A stretch of DNA of 64,000 nt from Amyelois transitella (lineage: Eukaryota; Arthropoda; Insecta; Lepidoptera; Pyralidae): contig NC_083508.1 of assembly GCF_032362555.1 (NCBI RefSeq), forward strand, positions 4,059,001 to 4,123,000, written 5' to 3'. The notes below the pieces were generated by a model. That model was not told the DNA's origin. It did not search any database and saw nothing but the letters and a program-made list of their open reading frames with translations. A program made the translations under genes and the position numbers. This document shows positions 14,301 to 29,300 of this stretch, piece by piece; position 1 is the first letter of the stretch; each line of letters begins with the position of its first letter.

Positions 14301-17300
14301 ACATATTAAATTAAAGAAATACCTATTTGAGAGCGTTTAAGAAATTGTAGTAGTATAAAAAAAATCATTGCAACTGCTACTATGAAATTAAATAAAGGTG
14401 TACTTTAATATGATCACCAATAAATCTGCGCAGTAAATTCTAATACACGTTATTGAATTTCTGTTTCAGTGACTGCCTATTTGTAGTCCCCCAGCCATAT
14501 GTCACCTTGAACTTGGCGACTGGTCTGACGCAAGTATCACTTTGAAATTATTTACACTTAAGCCAAGAATAACCGCCGCCGATACTGGTGGTAGGACATT
14601 GATCAAACTGATCAATTGATTAATTTATTATTAGTTATTAAATTCTCGTTTTTAGATTAAACATTGAAGTTATTGCGTATCTCGCAAAATATGATGAATT
14701 TATTGTTAGTCATGTTTTTTTTAATGTTTTGACAACACACATAAAAACATGTTATCAATTTATATTTTGAACATGAGATAAGATATCTAGAAATATAAAT
14801 TCTTGTTTGATTCACAACTATCTGTGATCAAATAGATAATAATTTATTGAAATATAAAGGTTGATAAAATATAATCATACACATAGTTAACAACAGACGA
14901 TAATGTTAAATTTATATTTCTTTCATTCTTCATACATTAGTTATAATACGATACCGAAATACATAATGGTACAAGAATAACGCTATGCTAAAAGTAGTAT
15001 GAAATCATGCACACAAGAGGATACAACGAAAAAATACACTCTAACATTGGCATGTGAATATGACTGTACGTGATGATATAAAAATATGAGATGCAGAAAC
15101 AACAGAGCTGGTAATAGCTATAGAATATGTATTTTATTACTTTTGTCTAATTTAACATCGTCAGTTATTTGCGGGGGCTGTTTGTCACAACTATAAATGG
15201 TTGTTAATTGATGCTAAGGTGAACTTGTGCGTATGGTGATTGTGGACGGAATATAGAGTTGACGCCTCTGCGTGCTAATGCTCCGAGAGATTCTGGTGGG
15301 CAATCAGCTACTATGTTCCAAACCAGTTAACGATTTTATTGCCTACACCAAAGCATAGAATATAGTCATTCCAATTTGCAAAACCATGCTAAATTTATCG
15401 AACCTCGTACTTAACCATCTAATGAGTCATGTTAAATTCGAGATTTATGTCGTCGTTCTCGTAAACCGATGAAGTACATAGAGCAGGTGCAAAGATACCT
15501 TCGCGGCCCTAAGCATTTAATACCTTTCCGGATTAACCGATGTCGTTATAAATTGTTTGCCCGTAACAATTTATCAGTGTGTTCCAGTTTAAGGGACGCA
15601 CAATTACTCAATTTCCTGCGTGATGCTTTGATAATGAGCCGAGAGGCTTAGATTGTAGTTATAAATCCCAGCTAGATAAGCGCTCCCCTTCGCTCGTTAT
15701 TATCGACAGTATAACGCCTCACAATCGAGATTAGAAAGCAGAGCAAATTATTGAAGGAAAGCGCTTATTGCATTATAGAACGGTGGAATAACAAGTGAAT
15801 AATGTGGTTGCATGAATACTACTCAGGACGTAATGTATTACAAGTACTAAATGTTTTTTTCTTTTTTTATAACATTATCTTGGGTTATGTGAGAATAAAC
15901 AATAAACAAGTTCTTCTTGTTGGTCTAGACGGCCAGGCGCCAATGCAGCTATAAATATAACGTGGAAGTTTCTGAACTGCCCTATAAAAATAGTATAAGT
16001 ATAATAAAGCCTGAATCGAAACTATATTTGGCGATATTCCAGAAAAATTTTTTTGGTCTTTATCTTCAGTACAAGTTAAAAATTAGTTATTACACGAGTA
16101 CTTACTTAAATCAATTACTTTGATATAAAACTAGTAAACTAGTATATTAAATAATATTCTTCTATTGTTTACATAGCAATAACTATTAATGTAATTTCGA
16201 AAATTAAAATGATAGATGAATACGTATTTACGAGTAGATACAATTGGATACCAAAAGTGAAATATTAAAATAAATAAAACATTGGTATATCGATGACAGG
16301 ACAAAACAAGAAGATCTTATTGGAGAAATTGAAAATGTTTTTAGATATTCATAAAAAAAAACTATGCTTAAATATATAATCGTACACAATGTCTTAAAAA
16401 TATAAAGGACGCAAAATGTTACACAGACAAGTTGCTGTACCTACATCAAGTGGCGCCGCGTAATAACGCAAAAACTGGTCAAGTGATTGATGCACACTGC
16501 CATTGAAGCAATATAAAATAATGAACATTAAATTATGTAAACAGGTTTACCACACGGGTTGAAGGACTCCACGTGAGGGACATGTTAAGTGTCCTGTCAA
16601 TATTGAAAAAGACCTTTCGTTTATTGCACACAACAACGTAACCAAAATAAAATAAGAGGAGTAGAGACAGGATGGGTCAATACGCAATTGAATGATATAA
16701 AATTTGATGAAAGAGGATATGGTCAAATGTTAGTTCCTCCTAATACACGTTGCCCCAGTGATGGAATGATCCATTTGAGTCATTTGTCATGTGCGGCCCC
16801 GCGTGTAGGTGTAACGAGCTCCGGATCCTTCCATCCGTGTGTTTGGTTATAACTAAATTCTGCAATAAAAATTTATGTAACACAAGATGCCGATCGACGA
16901 TTGATTACTGTCGTGTTTAGCTCGGTCCGATACGCTCGGAGAATCTCTATCGTGAAATCAAAACTATAGTTCAAGGTGGCATCGCGTATGATTGATTTAC
17001 TGTGGTGACAAAAACAATACGAGTAATAAATTCGAAACCCGAAGATAGGATTTCGCGACTAGTAAATAATGTATTGTATTTTGTTTGTTCACTGGTGAAA
17101 AAAATGTTTATAACATTGTTTACATGAACCAAGGTTGAATACGAGTATAATAAAATTGTGCGTGATCAATGTGACTGATCATTTGATAAGTCAGATAAAG
17201 ACTATAAGGCAAGGCCGATAACAGCACATTTTTAAGACAAATTGGCTATTGTATAATTAAAACATTTAACAACAAAAACACTTAATACTTAAATGAAGTA

Positions 17301-20300
17301 GAATGTTTGAGACGTATGCTGTTTGTAAATTACAACCAAGTTTAGCTGTTGCCACGCGAATTCACTAGTATTTAAATGTATGTTTGATATAATTTTCACT
17401 GGTTAGACAAAAAGTTCTTTTCCTTAAAATTTAAGGAAAAGAATTGCTAAGCGAGATCCTTGATTTACTAGCATGACCTGCAGAAGAAAAGCAGGTGGCA
17501 GGCGGTGACTAGACCCGAAATATTTGTTTTTCGTTTATTTACTGCGACGGCGGCGGATTACAAAATATAGTAATCGTGGAACCTTCAATACCACGTTTAG
17601 TAAGTAAAACTGTTATCGCATCACATGATTTTAATGTTTAAGTAACCAATAGCTAGCTTTTACAGACTAAACAGTTAGCCATAAGCGACGAACATGACGT
17701 GTGTCACGCCACGACGATAGAAAATTATCGAGAAACAAAGAATTATTACGTAACTAGTAAAATGTTACTAGTTTGAGTGGTGACTAGAAGTAGACAATTG
17801 AGAAAACAATTTGCTTGCATGCTTATTTTGAAATTTTAAAAAGTAGTTTCGATAGAGTTGATGATTATGATAACTTTGCTTATGCATACGATGTACACGC
17901 TACAATGTGTTAGAAAATGGGGTGTTAAGCTTCCGTATAGACAAGAATTCAGTGGTTACGTAAAGCCGTGTTTACGGAAAATTCAAAGACCTTGGAAAAC
18001 ATAATTTTCCAAGATAACAAAAGAACATTTAAAGAATAAAGAAGAACATTTATCTTTAATCAACACACAATACAATTGTAGATGCCAAAGAGTCTGATAA
18101 TAAAAGGAAATATTCTAGGCTTCACGTCAACGTTGTAAACGCGCGCGGTTGCCAATGATTTACAATTTAACATGACAATTATCGTATTTCCTTTGTATGG
18201 GGCCCGAACAAGGTCAGGATGCAGTTACGTGTCAGTAGGATTCTGCACACCAAACAAGGCTTCGTGTGCTGACCATCATTGCGTTGAATACGACTAGCAG
18301 AAACAGGGCAAGATCCGAAGATTGTTATAGTACCGGTGCAGAGGTCACGGTAAACAACTATTATATGACAGAAAAGTAATGTAGACCACCAAGGTGTATT
18401 GACGGATACTAAAAGTTAGAAAAACTTGCATATGCAAGTCGGGTTATACTGGAACATACGTAATTTGAGCGTATTTATCGTTAAGTTCGAATGTATTTTT
18501 TTAATTACATATAAGTAAGTACTTAGTTAAAAGTAATTTCTAGCCGTAACTTGGTCGTATTTCCATGGCCTTGGTTGGCCCTCTGCAAGGGCAAGTTCGG
18601 GGTGGCCCAGGGGAGGGACCAACGCGCCTCGCCTCATTTATTTTTAGGCTTAAATATTTATCACTGGAGCAAAATGAAACGCAATTCTACTTTATGTAAT
18701 GAAGGAGGTCAAACAAAGTAACTCATGAAGAATGTAATTTTTCCTCAACAGTAAGGCGACTAAGAAATTTTCGGACCTCTTATTTATTACACAATACTTT
18801 TCAAAAACCCTATGAACATAGAAAAATTATTTTGGCTAAACGCACAGTTTTCCAGTGATATTTTTGTATAACTAAAAGACTTTTGTGGATAAAAATAGCC
18901 GCAATTGTATGTCTCTCTTTAAAGCTGGAGGAAATACAACGCTTTTGCGGTGCAATAGGTAAATATTATGCATAAGATTGACATAAGTCTTAATAAATTC
19001 TAGACAGATCGAGGCTAAATATAGCGCCCAGCTAATTCATTGTTAAAAGCCAGTTGTTGTAACTAGCATTTGATGTCCAAGGTCTGTTGTATTATATGTC
19101 CAACTGATAACTGATTTCAACATCACGTCCTATAGTCCGCTAGGCATTATTGCTGTTCCTGATCATTTAGCGTTCTTCGTTAGCACTGTTATTAACATTA
19201 GCAAAACACAAGTGACCACGCAAAATGCTAGTTTCATTGGATTTAACTGTTAATACCGCTAATGAATATTCTAATACATCTTCGCTTTTATGGAAATTAA
19301 TATAAATGGTGATAACACCTGTTGTATATTTCACTGAATGTACATTTCACGGTATAAATACAACACAAAAGAGGAATGATTCATTAAAAATTCGGGAAAG
19401 TCCAGTTGGAAAATTAAAAGTAGCATTTTTGGAATATTACCGGCGAATTTAACAAACTTACCAGAGAAGCTGATTTTGGTTTCGACTGGCATCTTTGGAC
19501 AAATTAAGAGAAAAAATCTTCAATTCTTCGTTCAGGCTTAAGCTGCGAAGTGATTGAGATTTATTGTTTTCGGAGATGTGTGGTGCCGCAGTACCGTATG
19601 TACTGTGTATGCTATGCTATCAGTCCGTACGCGCGCCTCGGTCGCCAGCTGAGTGTAAACTGCCGGCGTCCTACGCCCGCGCCTCCGCCCTCGCACTCCC
19701 GATACCGAATTCAGGCTCTACTATTATGTTTTCCCGGTGCCCGTTCGCCGCCCTACGATGCGAACCTCCGGCGAGTTTCAATTTGGTTAAAATACATTTT
19801 ACGAAGGGGGTTTCTTTCAATTCCATCAAATAAGAATGTGGTTTTAAATTTACATATGATATCTATCCATTATATACCTATTGTTATTATTCGACCAAGG
19901 TTCTTTTTTTAATAAGAACCACAAATGGTTTAGTTTGTGCATATTTCGTCGTACACGCATCTAAAAAGTAGAAAAACTGAACAAAATCAATAACCTTAAG
20001 CTGTTAAATATTCTACTATGTCACAAAAAACAAAGAAGCTTTTGAATATTTATATTATAAATTCTCATACTATTTACACGACACTCATAAACTGTGGAAC
20101 AAAGTACATTGCTATGGCTAACTAGGTAAGCTAAGTTTGCTTTATAATGTTAGTTACTTATCTCAAGTAAGCATTCCATTTATTGTCAGTTCTCTAAGTA
20201 AAGAAGACATTGTAAACATATTTCTTGGGCATAAGCGCGTCCTATCTTATCATCACTGCAGATAAGAAATGCGTGCCGCAAATTTCTTAAGCCACTCCTA

Positions 20301-23300
20301 TAATGAACAATTCTATATAACCATTCACTTACTTTTGCAGTGGAATTTCTTATTTGTTGTAGGAAGACTATTTTTCATCAGAGTTTAATGATTCTACAAT
20401 TATAGTTTGATAGTTTTATTTTATCAACCTTCCGTCACATAAGGCTTTGATAAAATTAAAAGTGGTAATGCTTAAGCTCATGTCAAGGTGTACATTAAGA
20501 AGTAATCTAACAGGGCGCCATGACGAGTGACGCACAACGGTCGAACTGATCACGATTTCTAACAGGTCAAAGAAAGCGAGTTAGGTACTGAGGTCGAGCC
20601 ATTTAAAACAAGTGAATCACGCCATCACGCCTCCTGCATACACCTTTTGGTGATTGTCAAGGTATGATTACTATAGTTCAGTTCGCTTCTGCCCCTTTCA
20701 CCCAATAAATGACCAAACAGAGGCTAATTTACAATCGAAAGTGGATTTGGACATACACAGAATGAAAATAGCAATGGTTTAGAACGGTCAGTGAGCTTAT
20801 GCAATGATGAACAATAAAGTTCAGGTTGAGATCGCCTTTCACTGAAGCGAGATGTCTTAGATACAACTCCAGATTTATAATAGCAAGTATTTACATCGAC
20901 ATAGAGTCCATGCAGTATTGTTTGCTATGCCGTTCATGTTACTATCGCAGGGAAGTTCCGTTTCTGAGAGAAATAATAAATAGGCGAGGACAATGCGACG
21001 TCTTGTGCTCATTCTCCAGGGGCAAGGTTTTGCCGAGGCATGATTACTTGACATTTCTTCGAATGACATCGTTAGTAAGTCAAGCTAGCATCATGTGTAG
21101 AAAGTTTTTGGATACTTAACTTTTTGTTCGGTCATCCACCGTCACTATCAAACCAGAACAAAACATAGTTGTAATTGTAATGGATCAACCTGTAGTTAGT
21201 GCCAAGTAGTTTCTAGGGGTATGATTATCTGCTGCTTTTGCATTTAATGATTAGTATATTATCTTCTTCATCGCTAATATTTGTTTTTTTTTTCGGTAAA
21301 TTTATTCTTCTCGAAAATATATCAACAATCTTATATATCAAAATGTTATTTAAATATGGCAAAATTACGAATTTTAGAAATAAATTTTCTAATTTAAAAA
21401 TAAAAAATCTTATGATGACCTAGTGAAAGAGATTTCTTGTTGACACCGCTTTATGAAGTCGGTCGGCGGCCCCTCGAGGGTGTGGAATGGAATACTTGAG
21501 GTTGAAATGGCAAGGCGTGTGATGAAAGGAACTCATACTTGGTCAAGGGGTATTCACAACTAAGTTCTTAGCTTTTTTTTCTACAAATCATTAAAGTACA
21601 GATAATAAATTCGAAGCCACGACTTTATAAAGTATAGAGTCGTCAAATAAATGATGACTGAACACGGAATAAACATGAAAGCAATAGTAACTAAGAAAAT
21701 TACAGTTTTTGTTATTAAAGCAAAAAAAAGGAAATCTCAAATAAAATGTATAAGTCAGAATTTGATCCACAAGTGAAAATTAAATATGTACGTATTAACG
21801 TTATATTAATACATACATACATACATACATAAAATCACGCCTCTTTCCCGGAGGGGTAGGCAGAGACTACCTCTTTCCACTTGCCACGATCTCTGCATAC
21901 TTCTTTCGCTTCGTCCACATTCATAACTCTCTTCATACAAGCTCGGCGGTTTCGGGTACTTTTGACCTGACCCTTTACCAGGACGTCCTTAATTTGATCA
22001 AGATACGTTCGTCTAGGTCTTCCCACTCCGACCTTTCCCTCCACACTCTCCTTGTATATCTGCTTAGTCAACCTGCTTTCATTCATCCTCTCCACATGAC
22101 CGAACCATCTTAACATACCCTTTTCTATTCCTGTAACTACATCTTCTTTCACATCACAACATTCCCTTATCACGCTGTTCCTTATCCTGTCACTCAATTT
22201 CACACCCATCATACTCCTTAACGCTCTCATTTCCACTGCATTTATTCTGCTTTCATGCTTCTTTTGCCATACCCAACTTTCACTCCCATACATTAATGTC
22301 GGGACCAACACGCCCCTGTGCACAGCCAGTCGAGCCTTTTTGGATAGTTTCTCACTGCTCATAAAGGCATGCAAAGCTCCATTCACCATGTTCCCCGCGT
22401 TCACTCTCCTTTCAATATCACTATCATACTTGCCATCTGATGTAAACTTTGATCCTAGATATACAAACTCTTTCACTTGCTCCACTTTTTCTCCTCCAAT
22501 CAAAATATTACATGCTGTCATTTCTTTCTCCATTTCAAAAACCAGTGTTTTAGTTTTACTTACGTTCACTTTCATTCCTTTCTCTTTTAAAGCTTCATGC
22601 ATACAGTTTACCATCTCCTGTAACTCCTCCGCTGATGACGCCAGTATAACCTGATCGTCGGTATAGAGCAGACATTTGACGAGTAACTCATTCATCCTTA
22701 ATCCACTTTTAGACTCTTTCAAATCTGTCAAACAGCTATCCATAAATAGGTTGAACAGCCACGGTGACGCAACACATCCTTGCCTAACGCCTTTCTCAAT
22801 CTTAAACCACTCAGTGTGCGCTCCGTTTATCCTGACACAAGCACTCGAATCCTCATATAAGGATTTCAGTGCTCGTATTAAGAGACTGCTCACCCCATGC
22901 ATAGAAAGTGCTGACCACAATTCATTCCTCTCAACTCTGTCATAGGCCTTTTCCAGATCTACGAATGTGCAATAGACTTTTTGACTCTTGGCCAAAAACT
23001 TTTCGGCTATGCACCGCAAGGAAAAGACCTGATCAGTACATCCCATTCCCTTTCGAAATCCCGCTTGAGCATCCCATATTATATTAATACATCTATTCGA
23101 TATATTCTTATTTATATAACGTTTATTATTTATTTTTCCAGACTCAATATAACCTTTAGTTCACACAAAGTTATGAGAACCGCATTACAATGACTTGACA
23201 CACTGCGGAGGAAATCTCCGCTTTTGGAACATCAAAACAAATGAATGCCGTAAGTGTTCTGTTTGCACATACCACAGAACTAGTCACGTATATAATTAAT

Positions 23301-26300
23301 TGTTGACATTTGACATAATGCCGGGGCAATGACCGATATATCGGACTCAGAGGTTGGAATCCAAACAATCTTGGACTTGGAGTTGGCGGAAGGCACGTCC
23401 TGGCGTAGCCGTTCGTGCTCTTTCTAAGTTGATGAGTGTTGGCAGTATAGGGTCGGCATCGATTGGTAATCAGGTTTGTTATTTGATCCCTTAAAGGTAA
23501 AGTTTTAGTTTTAAAGTTTTGTTTGAATACGAACAGAACTAAATGCGGCAACAAAGTTAATAAAGGAAGAGGTTTTCGAGCAAAACAAACCTGTTCATAA
23601 GTGAAATAGAAAAACGTACCTTGAATAGGGAGCAAATAACGCAAACACTCAAATCAAATATTTGTGGTTTACTACAGTTATCCCCTGTCACCCCCCAGAT
23701 TATTTCGTTACTAATAACTTTGAAACAGCACATACCCAAAATGGTTTAAAATTCAAGGTGATGTCACTTTACTATCCAACATTGACATTTCGTGAACGTG
23801 ACTTCAATGTTTACAGTATTTTGTTTTTCTCTATCGACTGTACATAAATTTAGCGGTCTAATTTCGTATCTGCAATAAACTGAAAGGTTGTTTTTATTTT
23901 TTTTTTGACTAATTAATATAATGCACTAGTCTATTAGCATAAAAGTTGAATTGCTCCAAATAAGAAATGATTCCCGACCCGAAAATTATCAACGTTGAAA
24001 GAATTGTAATTAAATAGAGCAATAAAAAAAAATACCATGAGATTAGCTCACGGCGACGAAGTGTGACCGCGACGATATCCTGCTGCCGTGCAAAACAAAA
24101 AAGCTATTTTTATCAACGCTTGACGGCTTAAAAAACCTGTCTGCGCAATGCGCATAAATTGCGAACTTAATGACAAAAATTTATTTGAATCATCGAGTAC
24201 AGCGATACAATCAATATTTAACTCCCAAAGGGAATGGGAACTAGTTTCTAATATTTATTTGTTTCTGGAAGAAAGAAGCATTCGCAGCGCCGGCTTGGAA
24301 TGTGGATGATCATAAAATGGAAGTTGAAGAAATAACAGTCTGCAAGCTAGCAAAGCTGCATGCCTAGCCACTGGCGCTAGGTTAATTCGTCCGAACTGGA
24401 TGTAAGACGAATGTGTTACGAGTCGGCCATATCCTTTGTATTACCAAATCCGACCCTGTACTCAACACTGAATCACTCTCGATTGATCTCGATTCTCAAA
24501 ATATGATGTCACCATATTATTCTCACACGTGTTGTTATAACCAGTGCTATCCTTCGTGGTTTACGCTAATATTTCACAACACGAAGAGTACAATGTTGTT
24601 TCACACTTGCAATGGACATCGGCGGAGCAGAACACTTTCCAGTGAAGATTTCAACATACTAGAGTTACAGGAATATCAGATCACGTTGGTTCGAAGAAAG
24701 AGCAGGATGTTGGCGACATTTATGCGATTGAGTTACATCAGATGTAGACGTATTTAGGTGTATATATTATACAAGTCTTGGGCTAATGACCATTTGAACT
24801 GGTTTATAGATGTGATTTTGTTGTGCAGTATTTTACTATCAATGACTAATCCACGATTAAACTCTCTTCGACATCAAAACGTAATTTTACGTAAAGGATA
24901 GATAAGACTCTTGAGGATAGCATGATACATGCTGTAACATGAACAAAATTTTTGCAGTCTGCTTCTTTCGTGAATCCCTGCTATTGACGTTGTCAAGTAT
25001 GTAAATGGTGACCTGACAGACTTCAACATCTTCAGTTTTAGATTTTTAGTTTACTTGTAATTAAGAAACCTATGTAATTGTATGAAATGAGAGCGACTAT
25101 TTTGAAAGGAAAATGTTGCTGATAATGGAATGTTAATAGACTTAATGGTTTCATTAAATTCCACGAAATACTTAAAATAGCCTCATGAATAAAACGATGT
25201 TTTCGATGTTAACTGCACTTTGCGTCATATCATCAAAGTATCATTGCCATCACTGATCTGAATGATAAACCTCATTCGCAAGCAGCATAGCAAATTTTCA
25301 TAGCTTTGTTTATAACCGAGACGTGACCAGGTTTCGTATTACAGTAAATTTTACAAGGAAAGCCTTCCTTTATACGTATTAATGTCTTAATACATTTGAA
25401 CAATAATCGTGATCACAATTTGAGAGATTGGGCCACGATATGCGATTTGAAAAGGAATCCAATATCAACAAAAATTACAAATGTACCTACATGGTAGCTG
25501 ACGATATTAAAAATGTAAACACCGTAAAACCCCACATAATTGACACTGTCTGTCACGCTTGTGAGTCACGTTCTAGGCAGGAGTCTATACTAAATAATTT
25601 TGTACCACTTTACTATGTTGGTTTGTATGCGGAGATTTAATTGCATATGCTCGTATGTTCGACATCCACAAATCCCAAATTAGTTGGCGGTCTTGCAGTA
25701 CAATGACCTTCATCTCACTGATTTTCCACAATCAAAGGCTGTTTTCTTTCTCAAGTGTAATATTTTAATTTTTTTATCAGTTTCACTAATTCAACCCGTA
25801 CTCGTATCCTGGATTGTTCAGCATACATTCAGAGAGTGATATCACTGACTTGACATTAATAATTCAACAGTCTCGAGGTGGCCTGGGACTCAGAGCAATG
25901 TCAGCACCGTCACAATTTTCTTTGAGGACATGAGCTATACGAATAAGTCTTATTTTCCTTCTTACGTCAGGATTGTTGTGCATTCTGTGCTCTTTCGACT
26001 ATAGCAAGGATATTCTTTTTATTTGATGTTTACACAGTTGTGTATTAAACAGCTTTTGTGCGGGGCTTCGCTCACGTAGAAACCAGAATATAACAGCTAA
26101 TAATACTCCTGAAGGTTTTGCCTGCCTCTGTACCTTCAATCGTCATCAAAATAGTTCTGAGGCTTAAAAAAGTTTTACATATAAAAAAAATATGAGGAAA
26201 GAATATGTTGAGAGTTTATTTCTACCACACTAAGTTACTCCTTTTTTTTCTGTAATATCTAACTTTACTATTATGTTAATTGAAATAACTTTTTACAAGT

Positions 26301-29300
26301 AGTGTTCTTAAAAATTGTAAGTACCACATAAGTATAATGTTGGCGCCTTAAAACTCTACGATTTTGATCATTATCTTATCTTTATCTCGAGTAGGTATTT
26401 GTTACAAACGATGATAGTGTTCGTGACATTTTTCTTAATTGGAGTACTTGACACACAAACAAAATAAGTTAATGACATGTTCAAAAAAAGAAGTAAGTTA
26501 ATGATAAAAATTAACGTAATATTGTTATACATAACAATATTACGTTAATTTTTAGTATTGCCCAATAATGTGAAAAATAGATTTTACGCAAGATGTATGC
26601 TACTCAAATTCCGGCAAAAGTAACATTTTCTCGTTTTTAAAGGATTCATGAAATATTATAACACATAAAAAAATATTTAAAATATAAAAAAAAACACGAT
26701 TCGAAATAAATCACCAATATTACTTGATTTTTGAGACTTTTAAGTAGATGTTAAAGTCTGATAAATTTAAGTTTAAATTCCTCTGTATTCATTTACCCCT
26801 ATTATTTTCTTACTTTTAACTTTTAAGAGCACAATTCATTTCTAAGTAAATAACCGGATATAAATGCATCGCGATTTGCAACATTAATAAAGCCATCGGC
26901 TGCATGTGCACAATCAGTCAATTAGAATAAAATTATCTATCATTAAAGTTGATTCTGTAATTAATTTAATTAGAGACAACATTGACATTGGTGTGCCATT
27001 GTTATTAAATGTAATTGTTGGGAACACACGAACTGAACGACGAAACCGTGTCAGCCGAAGGCGATACCAAAGTTGTTATTGTTTGACTGTGTTACTACAT
27101 GCACATAACAATTTAATTGTCACGACATCTCATCGGTCAGCTCTCACCAACAATACAACATCGAAGTCAGCCTGAGAGATTACCTCACTTGGTTTGGGAT
27201 TAAAGTGACGAAAAAATTAGGAAATCTATTTGGCACTAGCAGATACCGCCATGGGGATTCTGAAATACTGTGAAATAGTGTGTCAGGTTCTAGAGAAAAA
27301 GCTGAAAGTGTACTCTATAACCCAAGTGTCTGTCTTCCTCTTTATACTAGATGAAACGTAAAAATATACTTAAGTATACAAATTTAACTTTGTTTGAAAA
27401 TAACTCTACTATAAAATCCTTTTACCAATTAGAATTTCTTCTAAATTCACACGAATACTTATTAACTATCATGTAAATCTATAATATGTTACTTAACTAA
27501 CAAGTCGTGGAATTTTTAGCAATGTTGCAATTGGGTATTTTGCCAGGACACGGAGTCAGAATTGGCCATATCCGCCGAACTCCGATGAAAAGGAATCCAA
27601 ATTACCGTAACAACTTAAATGAGAAACGTTTTCTAATCATTAAAAGTTTGTGGTGCTTTAAGGTTTCACGATTTAAAATGCCAATTTTATAAATACAAAA
27701 GGTGCGGCCGCGTCGTTTCTATTCTATCTTGACATTTCGCGAGAATATCACTCGTTTCATTGAGCTGATGAATTGATCTTGGAATAGAATGTTCCTTCCA
27801 CTCAAGGTCGGCAAGTTCGTGATTTAGGTGCAACGGTGGTGCAACCCATAGTGCATGGTAGCGAACAATCAGAATCGCCGTTTAAACAAACAAAATAATA
27901 ACAGTATGACTGGCACTATGACGGAGGCACTCGATTGAATAATTTTCGTAATTCGTATATTAGCATTTTGTAATCACTTTGAACTTTTGCATGTCTACAG
28001 TTGCCCTCAGCTGAATTTGATCCGGGAGTAACATTTATTATGAAAGTTAGTTATATAAAACGTTAGAAATAACCTTTGAAGAAATTTGAATACTTATTAG
28101 TTTGTACCGTTTAACGCAATAAAGGTTTTTTGAAAGTAATACTTAGTTTTGGCACAATTGAACTGCAAAGTTGAATAGTAAGAGGCATAGAGCTGCAAGC
28201 TGTCCGACATGGCAATTGATGGACACAAGACACAATAACAAAGACGTTTTGAAAGCGCCAATAAAGAAGCACGAAGCGTTTCAACATGTCACCTTTAAAA
28301 CTTTTCTCTAGGTCGTTTTGTCGCTCTGGATATTATTCACGGCATAGAATTAGCCACAATATGTTACTAAAATAGATTAGTTTTTACATACATACATATA
28401 ATCACGTCTATATCCCTTGCGGTGTAGACAGAATCAATAGTCTCGAAAAGTCTGAAAGGCTACGATCAGCTGTAAGGCTTTATGATAAAATTGAGATTCA
28501 AATAGTGATAGGTTCCCAGCCCATCGCCTAAAAGAATAATCTCAAGTTTATAAGCCCATCCCTTAGTCGCTTTTAAGACATCCATGGGAACGAGACGGAG
28601 TGGTCTTATTCTTTTTTTGTTGGTGTCGGGAACCACACGGCACTACTTATTACGGATTAGTTTTTAGTGACTGTTATTGATCTTGTAAGTATAAGGAAAT
28701 CAGCAGCGGTTTGGGCTTTGGGTTGTATCGAAGCTTTCAAAGTCTCTCTGAATGTACTCGAAAAGGATGTAAAAAGAAAATCATTAATTAATTAAAATGG
28801 TTCATTACTGACATAACTTATCATATCTTTGACACATACCTAATTACCATAATACTTACTCCAAATTTTCAACAAAAGCTAACATAAATTTTATACGGAC
28901 GTATCGGATGCTGCGGATCTGCTGAAATCGACGAAGCAATTTGACGCTAACTATAAATCAAGTTCCCGAGCAATTTCATTTAATTGAGACATAAATAAAT
29001 CAGTTATCTAAATAGGCAATCATGATCGCAAATTGTCAGCGAAAAGCTATTGGCTGGCTGTTTGGTATCGTGCGGGTGAGTCGCGAGCTTCGGTACAAAA
29101 TCTTTTATATTTGTTTGGCGAGTTAAATGGCCGTGTATTTTTAAGGAGTAACCTAACATAAGAATTTTTATCTTCTTCAAATGCTGAAGAAATACAATGA
29201 AATTCAGCGGTTTTTAATGAATGTCAAGTTACATGCAAAAAATGTGGTAAGTACCATAATTGCATATTTACTTGACATTCCCGTTAGTAGCATATAAATC

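Noticed and set aside
19550..19912. Plus-strand frames of about 90 and 120 codons
   Set aside because: They cross the CpG-rich promoter candidate; two frames open at once is a sign of G+C bias, not coding.
21811..21834. Stand-alone (TACA)n microsatellite
   Set aside because: It is the 3' tail of the LINE, directly against its target-site duplication.
22340..22945. Plus-strand frames over the LINE
   Set aside because: Antisense to the reverse transcriptase frame.
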